64,000 nucleotides of DNA. Origin: Vombatus ursinus (taxonomy: Eukaryota > Chordata > Mammalia > Diprotodontia > Vombatidae). Numbering within the stretch: position 1 is the first letter of the stretch; each line of letters begins with the position of its first letter. The notes beneath the pieces were generated by a model, which saw only the letters and a list, made by a program, of their open reading frames with translations, was not told the origin of the DNA and ran no database searches. The position numbers and the translations under genes were made by a program. Shown here piece by piece: positions 55,298 to 64,000 of the stretch. Location: contig NW_020954610.1 of NCBI RefSeq assembly GCF_900497805.2, positions 19,558,429-19,622,428 of the forward strand, given 5' to 3'.

Positions 55298-55604
55298 ACA
55301 TGTCCCTTATGTTACAGACTGTTCATACTTCTTAGATGATCTGGAGGTCAACAATTAAAATCCTTCTGGAAAGATGGAAGACAATAAGGTCTGACCATAT
55401 GCCTTGCGTCTATACCCTCTTAACCTCTAAGCACTTATACCTGACCCACTAATGCACTCTAAGAAATCCTGGGTCTTATCATTTACCCCACTACTGTACA
55501 CTGAGGACATCTGGGTCTTTTCATGGACCCTGCAGCTGAACCTCCTATCCTTCAATTAGAGTGATTTCTTTGGGTTCAGCAATACTCTCACTTCTTCCTC
55601 TGTG
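55298..55604. other. No recognisable feature
   Basis: Nothing I can assign. Confidence 0.4.
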
Positions 55605-55677
55605 TTTTAGCACAGTGTTTGTTTGGCACAGTAAGCATTTAACAAATACTTTTTCATTCATTTGTTCATGGATCTGA
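55605..55677 (+). mobile_element. L2/MIR3 3'-end fragment
   Basis: 'cacagtaagcatttaacaaa' then 'tactttttcattcatttg'. Confidence 0.6.
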
Positions 55678-55679
55678 GC

Positions 55680-56110
55680 TAGAGTTGTGGTTGTGTGAAT
55701 GGAGAAAAGGAGACAAATGTGAAATACATTGTTGAGGTAGAAAAGATAAGATTTGGTAATTGATAGGTAAGTGAGAATGAGTAGGTGAGGATGATTCTGA
55801 GGTTGTGAACCTGGATGACTAGAAGATGGGACTCCCTCTGCAGAAATAGGAAAAGTTCAGAAGAAGGGTGAGTTTGAATGGAAAAGTTATCTTTTAGATA
55901 TGTTGAGTTTGAGATGCCTATGGGACCTCAAATTCTAAGTGCTCCTATTGGTGGTTAGTGATGTGGAAGTAGAATTCAGGAAGTAGTTTAAGACTGATTA
56001 TAAAGATCTTAGAGTCATTAGCATAGAGATGATAATCAAACCTATATGAGCTGATGGAGTCACCAAATGAAAGTGTGGTTCAGACAGAGTTAAGAACATG
56101 ATATGGAAAA
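55680..56110 (-). mobile_element. L2 ORF2 fragment
   Basis: 'gaggatgattctgaggttgt', 'gatatgttgagtttgagatg', 'agagtcattagcatagagat' then 'gataatcaaacc': antisense L2 ORF2, overlapping in content the right half of the L2 at 53652. Confidence 0.75.
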
Positions 56111-56199
56111 AAAGAGCATAATATGGATAGGAGACTGAGAAGGAGTAGTCAGATAGGTAAGAGGAGAACCCACTTTAGTGTATTTAGTATCAAGCTTTC

Positions 56200-56940
56200 T
56201 CTGGTTCAACTGAAGCTACCATTTTGACCATGGATCCCATAGCAAGGAGCCCAGAGCACGAGACCTGGAGATAGGAGTTGGGAGTGGGGAGATATAACAA
56301 CTCCATTAGACTCTCCACCTTACTAATGAAAGAAGCCCCCAGAGAAGTTCAAAACCCCTGAGGTGCTCTGTCGAGTCAAACTACCAGTAACAGCCCAAAG
56401 TCCCTTTCCCACCAGTGGGCAGTTTGAGAATCAACTAGCCGGCAGTTCCCCAGGATTCTTCTTCTCTCTACTTCCTTTAGCACAAATCAGCACCAGTCTT
56501 AATGGCCAGGCTCAATTCCTGGTACTACTTGACCCTGATAAGAACCCTATAAACACCCACCAGACTATACTGGTTTGGGGTACTCAGTTTCACCCGGGGG
56601 TTTCCTTCATTTCTATCTTCCCTCTCTTCCTTTCTTCTTCCCTCCCTTCCTCCCTCCCCTTTCCTTCCTTCCTTCCTTCTTTCTTTCCTTCCTTCCTTCC
56701 TTCCCTCCTTCCTTCCTTCCTTCCTTTTTTCTCTTCTTTTGTAAATTACTGGTCTTCTGTGAGGATGTGCCTTGCATTGTGCTACATTAACTGTTCTCTG
56801 TGTTGTCTGGCTTGACACATATACGTGTTCAGTTTTTTTTCTCTCTCCCTCCAATTTTAGCTTAAAGCCCCTTTAATCAAATATATTTTTACCTAGACTC
56901 ACAGGGTGGCACCCCACCTGCTGCCCAGAGTGGTATAAAT
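56200..56940 (+). other. Possible solitary LTR fossil, family unknown
   Basis: A non-SINE, non-LINE stretch with a TATA-like 'cctataaaca' and a G-rich block after it. Composition recalls a retroviral LTR, but no flanking duplication or paired LTR was found, so this is weak. Confidence 0.2.
56627..56729. repeat. (TTCC)n microsatellite
   Basis: About 25 TTCC-type units with TTTC and CTCC variants. Confidence 0.95.
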
Positions 56941-56961
56941 TCCTATATTTTAAGTCACAGT

Positions 56962-57133
56962 TGTTGTTCAGTCATTTCAGTCATGTCTGACTCTTTGAAG
57001 AAAACCCCATTTGGGGTTTTCTTTGCAGAAATACTGGAATGGTTTGCCATTTCCTTCTCTAGATCATTTTATAGATCGGGAAACTGAGGCAAATAGGGTT
57101 AAGTGACTCGCCCAGGGTTACACAAGTAGTGTC
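56962..57133 (-). mobile_element. MAR1-like SINE, 5'-truncated
   Basis: Antisense RTE-type tail and core, lacking the tRNA head. A perfect 11-bp duplication 'taagtcacagt' lies at 56951-56961 and 57134-57144. It contains an unusual perfect 11-bp inverted repeat at 56998-57023. Confidence 0.92.
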
Positions 57134-57144
57134 TAAGTCACAGT

Positions 57145-57607
57145 ATGAGGTCCAGATCCCATTTCCAAATTCCACCTTTTTAGCCAGCTCTTCACTTCCC
57201 AAGTTGCAACCCCAAAGATAAGCCTATTTGCTATGCTCCAAGGTCTTGTACTCACCCTTCATTTGGCTGCGTAGGACCCGAGGATCAAACTGGGATTTCC
57301 TCATCTTCTTCAAGGAGAGCTTTTCACTACAACTTCATGAGTGGATTCCCCTGTGTTTCAGGCACTACAGAAGGGAAGAGTCAGGGTTTTTCCAGGCAAA
57401 AGGGAGTAAATCAGCAAGTAAATGAAATTGTAAAATGCAGGCTGAAATAGCTGAGTCAAAGGGTAGCTGTTATGAAAATTAACTTTAAGGAACAGCTCTG
57501 TGCTTTTTTCATGTGAAGACTCCTCTCCCCAAACTAGTAATACCATTTTTATTGTTGTTAGATCTGTGGTTTTTTTTAATTTACTTCTTTCTTTCACAAG
57601 AGGTCCT
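57145..57607. other. No recognisable feature
   Basis: Nothing I can assign. Confidence 0.45.
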
Positions 57608-57885
57608 CTGTTTTCTCAGCTGTAAAATGAGGAGACTGAACAAAATGGTCTTTAAGGGTCCTTCTTGGTCCATCATTTGATCAGTCTACATGGAGAGTGC
57701 ATTTGGTGTACATAGCATGTTGGAAAGAGCACTTGGAATCAGGACACCTGGTTTTCAAATCGTGCCTCTAAGTCTTAATTTCCTCATTTTTAAAATATGG
57801 ATAATGATACTTTTGCCAGTGAACTTGAGTTGTTAAAAGGAAAGTGTTTTGGAAACATTGAAGTGCTATATAAATGTGATTCATT
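57608..57885 (+). mobile_element. Two MIR/MIR3-type SINE remnants
   Basis: 57608-57672: 'tcagctgtaaaatgaggaga'. 57710-57885: 'ggaaagagcacttggaatca', 'aatttcctcatttttaaaat', 'gaagtgctatataaatgtga'. Confidence 0.65.
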
Positions 57886-57989
57886 GTTACTTTCTCTTCC
57901 CCTTTTGGATTCTGATGATATACAAGAAGTTAACAGGCCAATTTCTATTTATTTTTCATTATCATCATTATTATCATCATTGTAAGCAT

Positions 57990-58215
57990 CAATATAGCTC
58001 TTAAAAGTTTGTGAAGCACTTTACAGATATTGATTCATTTTGTCCTCACAACAAGCCTAAAAGGTAGGTGCTATGATCATACCCATTTTATAGACAAGGG
58101 GACCAAGGCAGACAAAGATTAACTGACTTGCTCAGGGTCACACAGCGATAAATATCTGGGGCTTGATTTGAACTCAGGTCTTCCTGTCTGCAGGCTCAGT
58201 GCTCTATTTATATGC
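57990..58215 (-). mobile_element. MIR-type SINE
   Basis: 'gtcctcacaacaagcctaaa', 'cattttatagacaaggggac', 'gatttgaactcaggtcttcc'. Confidence 0.82.
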
Positions 58216-58295
58216 ATCATTATTGTTATTATTGTCAATGATGATAATTATTGGATGCCATAGCCTGTGAATTGATCACCTAGTAACTATGCAAA

Positions 58296-58605
58296 GGATC
58301 ATAGATTTAGAGCCTGAAGCAACTTTTGAAGCGATCTAATCCAATCCCCTCATTTTACAGTTGAGAAAACTGAGGCTTATGGAAGCAAAGTAACTTGCCA
58401 AAGGTCACACAATCACTAAATGTGAGAAGTAGAATTTGAATCCAGGTCTTTCTGACTCAAAATCTAGCACTGTATCCACCATATATAGGGCTTTACAGTT
58501 ACAAAATATTTTCATTTATACTACTTCATTTGAGTCACAGGACAGAATCCTTATTTTTCAGATTAGGAAACTGAGTCTCATGCAGATTAAATGACTCATT
58601 GAAAG
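58296..58605 (-). mobile_element. Two MIR-type SINEs
   Basis: 58296-58485: 'gatcatagatttagagcctg', 'cattttacagttgagaaaac', 'gaatttgaatccaggtcttt'. 58500-58605: 'gattaggaaactgagtctca'. Confidence 0.75.
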
Positions 58606-59498
58606 GATGATGAGCTTGGTGGTTGGAAAAAGCAGGATACTAGGTTTAAAAAAAAAAGTCTATATACTCATCACAATAGATATACCAAGTGAAAAACTTT
58701 CTGCTTTTCCTCAGGGCTTCCAATGACATCATAATGTAGCTTTTATGAAAGAGGGTGGCTGGCAGCTTGTCCTAGTGTCTCCACCATTGATAGAATTCAG
58801 GCATACTTTGCCAGAAGTATTAGCTACACTCAGAGGCACACTAAACCTGTCTCCATGCCCAGTATGTGGCCTTTAAACTATTGGGAAGCAGTGGCACTTG
58901 GTGTTAACACAGTTTGGAGGCCTTGAGTTGACTGCAGCTGAGCTGAGGTTTATGAGACCCAGTGAAATTATTAAAGACCTCTGAAAACTTTTTGTAAGGT
59001 GAGATGTTTTAGTCACAGCATCCTGAACCACTAGCAGCTCATGTAATTTACAGCTGATCCAGCAGTTTGCATTGGACATGGTGGAGAGGTTTACATTTAT
59101 TTCCAAGTTGTTGTCTCAAGTTGCTTGGCAGTTGAAAATTCCAGCTGTGGCGGATCATCTCAGAAATAGACAAGCCTTTCCCATCTGGCTTCCCTGCCTT
59201 TCTATCCCCCATTGACTCTCTCTTTCTCCTCCCACACATCTTTTTTTTTCTCCATCCTCTCCCTGTCTGTTTCTCAAGAGATTTATAAGGTTTAATTAGC
59301 TTAGAACTCTAAAACAGGTTTGAAATCCCAGAAGGAAAGAATAATGTCTCGCCATGAATAATAGTTTCCTGGAAACTCAAATCACTTGCAGCTAATTATG
59401 TTAGCAGGAGATTTTAACCCTGATATGTAAATTCATGTTGTAAACCTATCTAGGGATTTATGTTAAATGGAGCAGTTAAGATGGACTAAAATCTAGGT
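58606..59498. other. No recognisable feature
   Basis: Nothing I can assign. Confidence 0.45.
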
Positions 59499-59615
59499 CA
59501 TAGAGTCATAGAATATTAGCCCTGGAAAATACCTTAAAGAATATGCAGTTCAATCTCATCATTTGACAAAGGAGGAAACTGAGACTAAGAGAAGTTAAGG
59601 AACTCATTGGTTGAT
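59499..59615 (-). mobile_element. MIR-type SINE fragment
   Basis: 'catagagtcatagaatatta', 'gaggaaactgagactaagag'. Confidence 0.72.
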
Positions 59616-60022
59616 GATAATGATGTTCTGAATATAGCAAAAGACCAATATGTGGATCACGCTAAATATTAGGATGAAGATGTATGTTGTGGTATTTTGA
59701 TCATTAGTATTACTCTTTCCTTTCTTCAAAGGGAGATTTGATGCTGTCTCCTCAGTTTCCCTTCATTCTCTGCAACTGGTTTGTTCAATTAGATTTCCTA
59801 AGCTATTTTTTTCTAGTAAAAGTCTTGGTGGTTGGATTCACACCTCTGCCATATACATGTGAGTTCTAACCCTGAACATTAGGCCTCCCTTGACAGCTTC
59901 TGGGGAATTTTAGATCGTCCTTAAAAATAATGATCTCTTGTGGTTATGTCACAAGAGTTTGAAGTCACTTCGTCTTCTGTGGTTCTTGACCTGGTAGCAC
60001 ATGTGATTAGTGGTCTTGTCTG
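59616..60022. other. No recognisable feature
   Basis: Nothing I can assign. Confidence 0.45.
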
Positions 60023-60034
60023 TGTATATCACAG

Positions 60035-60255
60035 TTGTTGTTCTGTTGTCATTTAGGACTTGTCTATGGAGTTTTCTTGACAAGAATACTTGAGTGGTTT
60101 GCCATTTCCTTCTTAAGTGTATCCCCATTTTAGAGATGAGGAACTGAGGCAAATAGGAGTTAAGTGATTTGTCCAGGGGCATACAGCTAGAAAGCATCTG
60201 AAGCCAGATTTGATTCGAAGTCAGGTGTTCTATCTATTGCACCACCTAGTGCTCC
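60035..60255 (-). mobile_element. MAR1-like SINE
   Basis: 'ttgttgttctgttgtcattt', 'gagtggtttgccatttcctt', 'ttgcaccacctagtgctcc'. A 12-bp duplication tgtatatcacag/tgtatatcccag lies at 60023-60034 and 60256-60267. Confidence 0.9.
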
Positions 60256-60267
60256 TGTATATCCCAG

Positions 60268-60844
60268 AGTGGTATTCTATTCTATGCTATTTTGGGGGTG
60301 GTGGGAGAAAAAGCAAACTTTAACTATATATGACAGTTGTTTTTACCCCGTTCCTCCTTTGACCAAAGGGAATCTCTTGTTAGCCAAGGGATTCCATAGT
60401 AAGATGGAAGGAGCACCAAAATCCTGCCATGGAATTAGGAGGCTAACTGATTGGTTGAGGGTGAGCCTGGGATTGTAGCCTAACAAATGAGATCAATTTG
60501 AATATACCTACCTAGGCAAATCTCAAGTCAGTGCAAGAGTGTTCTGGGGGAAAAAAGCTCAATGTTATTCTAGAGCCACAAGAGATTGTTGATTTTAAGG
60601 AGGATCCAGAATTCCCAGCATCTGGCAAGGAAGGCCTAATGTTTAAGATTAGAGGTCACATGTGGGTGGCAGAGGTGTAAGCCCAACCATGAGACATGTT
60701 ACTAGAAAAAAATAGCAATTTGCTCAGGAAAGTAAGGATCTTTGACGGTACCACAAGTTTAAAGTGGATATTAATATCAGCTGGTAACTAACCTATAGCA
60801 TTGTAGAAAAATGTTTATAAATGGCAGTTAGGAATCACTGATAA
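60268..60844. other. No recognisable feature
   Basis: Nothing I can assign. Confidence 0.45.
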
Positions 60845-61350
60845 CACAATTGATCTTGGAGTTAAGAACTTGGTTCAAATACTATCTCTGACACTTAATA
60901 GCTATGTGACTCTGGAAAATCACTTAATATCTCTGAGAATCAGTTTCCTCATTTGTGAAATTGGGATAACAATACCTGTCTTATTATTGTTGATAGAATG
61001 CCAGGCCTGGAGTCAGGAAGACTTATCTTCTTGAGTTCAAATCTGGCCTCAGATCTGGCCTATACCTGTGTAACTGTGGGCAAGTCACTTCACTTTGTTT
61101 GCCTCAGTTTCCTCAACTTAAAACAAGATGGAGAACAAAATGGCAAACCACTCCAGTATCTTTGCAAAAAAAAAAACCAAACAAACAACCCACAGGGGGT
61201 CATGAAGAGTTGGACACAACTGAAATGAATAAACAAAAACAGCAAATAGTAGCTACCTACCTCACAATGTTGTTGTAAGGCTTAGATGAGATAACATGTA
61301 AAATTTTTTGCAAATTTTAAAGTGCCAACAAAATGTCAATTATTATTATC
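60845..61350 (+). mobile_element. MIR-type SINE split by a MAR1-like SINE
   Basis: The first part ends 'gataacaatacctgtcttat'. The second resumes 'gtagctacctacctcacaat' and runs to 'gtgccaacaaaatgtcaatt'. Confidence 0.72.
60991..61240 (+). mobile_element. MAR1-like SINE nested in a MIR
   Basis: 'tggagtcaggaagacttatc', 'gagttcaaatctggcctcag', 'gggcaagtcacttcactttg', 'catgaagagttggacacaac'. Confidence 0.82.
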
Positions 61351-61627
61351 TTAATTAAAATGTATGTTACCTACAAGGAAGTTACAATCCAAATATTTCC
61401 ATTTCTCAGTGCACAAAACAGCAGTGATAATATTTCAATTTGATAGACCCCTGGAGAAACTTACTAAATGATACTAGAGTCATCTAGAAGAATTAAATAT
61501 TTCCAAAGAACAATTTATCCCCTGGGATAAAAAAGATAAATGTATCTATGGATTTTATTTTTTGGGTTGATTCTGGAACTTTCTGATACCTCTTCTTTTC
61601 TACTTCATTACTCCCTGCCCAAAACTT

Positions 61628-61630
<3 letters not shown>

Positions 61631-61673
<43 letters not shown>

Positions 61674-61685
61674 TCACTCACTCAC
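61631..61685. repeat. (CA)n / (CACT)n microsatellite
   Basis: About 20 CA units followed by CACT repeats. Confidence 0.93.
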
Positions 61686-61747
61686 TGTGCACTCTGAAGG
61701 ACTAGGAATAGCATATGAGTGAACTGATGGTAATGGACAATCCTTAT

Positions 61748-61783
61748 TTCTGTGAATGGCACCTTCCATTCACAGAATGGAAG
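61748..61783. repeat. Two overlapping, mutually exclusive hairpins
   Basis: 12-bp arms 61748-61759 and 61766-61777 (6-nt loop), and 8-bp arms 61763-61770 and 61776-61783 (5-nt loop), share bases, so only one can form at a time. Confidence 0.85.
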
Positions 61784-62614
61784 ACACCCATGCTCTTCCA
61801 TTTTTCCCACTTCCCACATTAAAATTTTTACCAAATCATATTTTTTCTTTTGTTGAGTTAAATTTAAAAAAAATTTCCTAACATATTTTTTTAGCAAGAC
61901 CATAATTTCTGACTTCTCTCCTCCTCCCCTACTCAATAAACCATCTTTTAACAAATCATGAAATGGGAGAGAGGGAAAGCAGTTCAATAAAATTAGCCAA
62001 TGCATTAACTGAGTCTAGCAATAAATTCAGTGTTCCACACCAGTAGGCTCTCACTATCTCAAAGAAAGAAGGGAAGGTGATTTTTTTCTCTCTTATTCAG
62101 TGTCAAATATAAGCAAGTCCTGATCATTTCTGCTCTAAGATACCTGTCATGTTTTTCCTCTCTCTAACCCAGTGGATTAATAGAGCTCTTTTTTCTTGGA
62201 CTATTGTGTTAGTTTTCTCACTGTTTTCCCCACCTCTCTACTGTATTATCTTTCTTTGCCTTTGTTTGTCCTAATTCCTGAGTCATATGGTTTGGGTGAA
62301 TTTAGCTAATTCAAGTGTTTGGGATGTCAAGACTTGGGATATGGTGAGAACAGATAAGAGGTTTCAAAGTGCCTTTAATACTTTGAAGTCAGGAAGAAAA
62401 AAAGTGTAATGACCTAAGCTACGTTCAGCTCTGTTCTCTTCTCTTCACCTGAAGTGTAGAAAGTGCACAACTGAGTTCATCTAGGAAGAGCACTGGATGT
62501 ACTTTCATACAAAATATACATGATTTAGCAGAATTTTTCAACTTGATAGTACAGTTCATTCTTTGATTCAAAAAAGACTTAAGACTCTTGAATGCCTTAG
62601 GGTCAACTTTTTTC
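61784..62614. other. No recognisable feature
   Basis: Nothing I can assign. Confidence 0.45.
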
Positions 62615-64000
62615 TTTTAAAAAAATATTATTTGTTTATTTTTAACATTCATTTAAAGAAATTTTGAGTTCTGAATTCTCTACCTCCCTCCCAAAGCAAG
62701 AAATGTGAAATCAATTATACACGTGAAATCATACAAAACATTTTTCTATATTAGGTGTGCAAAAAGCAAGAAAAATGAAGTAAAAAATAATTCAGTATGC
62801 ATTCAGTCATGCAAAACATTTCCACATTAGCCATGTTGCAAAAGAAAACAGACCAAAACAAAACAAGAAAAATAAATAAATTTTAAAAAGTATATTTTGA
62901 TCTGCATTCAGACTCCATCAGTTCTCTCTCTGGGAATCGATAACATTTTTCATCATAAGTCCTTAAGAATTGTCCTGGATTGTTGTATTAATCAGAACAG
63001 CTAAGTTATTCACAGTGGATCATTGTATATTAGTGCTGCTACTACATAAAAATGTTCTTTTGGTTCTGCACACTTCACTTTGCATCATATAAGTCTTACC
63101 AGATTTTTCCTGAAACAATCCTACTCATCATTTCTTACAGCACAATAGTATTCCATCACAACTTGTTTAGTCATTCCTCAATTGATGAGGATTCCCTCAA
63201 TTTCCAATTCTTTGCCACCACAAAAAGAATTGATACACATATTTTTTTACATGTAGGTCCTTTCCCTTTTCTTTTGATCTCTTTGGGATACAGATCTAGT
63301 AGTGGTATTGCTGAGTCAAAGGGTATGCACAGGTTGATTGTCCTTTGGGCATGGCTCCAAATTAATTTGCAGAATGGTTGGATCAGCTTACAACTCCATC
63401 AACAATGCATTAGTGTCCCAATTTTTCTATATCCCCTCCAGCATTTGCAATTTTTTTGTTATATTAGCTAATCTAATGGGTGTGAGGTGGTACTTCCAAG
63501 TTTATTATAATTTACATTTCTTTAATTATTAGTGAATTAGAATATTTTTTCATGTGACTACAGATAGTCTTGATTTCTTCTTCTGAAAACTTCCTATTCA
63601 TATCCTTTGACCATCTTGTCAATTGGGGAATGACTTGTATTCTTGTAAATTTAACTCAGTTCCCTGTATATTTGAGCAATGAGACTTTTATCAGAGAAAC
63701 TTTCTGTAAAATTCTGACCCATCCCTTCTGCCCCAGTTTCCTGTTTTCCTTTTAATCTTGACTGCATTTGGTTTTACTTGTACAAAATCTTTTTTAATTT
63801 AATGTAATCCAAATTATCCATTTTACATTCTCTGATGTTCTCTATCTCTTATTTGGTCACAAATTCTTCCCTTCTCCATAGATCTGACAGGTAAAATTTT
63901 CCATGCTACCTTAATTTGTTTGTGACATCACCCTTTATGTATAAATCATGTACCTATTTTGACCTTATCTTGATACATGGTTGTGAAATGTTGGTCTAGT
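62615..64000 (-). mobile_element. L1 LINE, 3' UTR and ORF2 C-terminus, runs off the window
   Basis: T-rich 3' end, a 'ctacctccctccc' 3'-UTR block, then antisense ORF2 collinear with the L1 at 10861-11768 ('gcacaatagtattccatcac', 'atctctttgggatacagatc', 'gagtcaaagggtatgcacag') and continuing about 600 bp further 5'. More decayed than the 10.9-kb copy. Confidence 0.9.

Noticed and set aside
56525-56854. 109-codon minus-strand and 150-codon plus-strand frames
   Set aside because: Mostly translated TTCC microsatellite.
1-64000. CRISPR array, bacterial operon or phage-like system
   Set aside because: No regularly spaced direct repeats with unique spacers. Base composition, SINEs, LINEs and splice sites show a vertebrate chromosome.

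Overview
The window looks like a marsupial chromosome, probably an Australian one. It is AT-rich and intron/intergenic in character. It is full of tRNA-derived core-SINEs with heads of the type GCAGCTAGGTGGCACAGTGG (MAR1/MIR_Mars-like and WSINE1-like), RTE-type and L1 LINEs with marsupial-style 3' ends, L2 and L3/CR1 fossils, and non-autonomous hAT transposons. Repeat family names were given from memory of the consensus sequences, not from a search. WSINE1-like copies are the reason to favour Australidelphia over opossum.

There are two protein-coding loci. (1) On the + strand, two exons (8149-8240 and 13647-13808) encode the extreme C-terminus of a membrane-type guanylyl cyclase catalytic domain. 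Splice sites and intron phases are consistent and the reading frame is open to a stop. The rest of that gene would lie upstream, outside the window. The 5.4-kb intron holds an L1, a WSINE1-like SINE, L2/MIR remnants and a short folded-back copy of RTE sequence. (2) On the - strand, the single coding exon of TMEM215 (39923-40639) is complete, 238 codons. A CpG-rich, GC-box- and G-tract-containing promoter candidate lies at about 41.29-42.56 kb, and a five-codon upstream ORF ends 2 nt before the start codon. Between the two loci, and from 42.6 kb to the right end, I see no further gene.

Layout: 0-1 kb, an internally inverted L1; 1-4 kb, old repeats and an AT-rich tract with a 22-bp inverted repeat; 4.1-7.5 kb, a stack of nested elements (WSINE1 in hAT in SINE, next to another hAT copy in an RTE LINE), both hAT copies with perfect 8-bp target duplications; 8-14 kb, guanylyl cyclase 3' end; 14-39 kb, intergenic with MIR/L2/L3 fossils, hAT MITEs, a roughly 45-bp minisatellite and a nearly full-length HAL1-like (ORF1-only) LINE; 38-42.6 kb, TMEM215; 42.6-64 kb, intergenic, with hAT-in-SINE insertions, a 1.1-kb L2, L3/CR1 and RTE fragments, and an L1 3' end running off the right edge.

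The item most worth follow-up is the guanylyl cyclase next to TMEM215. I know of no guanylyl cyclase in the human TMEM215 interval on 9p, so this may be a gene retained in marsupials and lost or moved in placentals.
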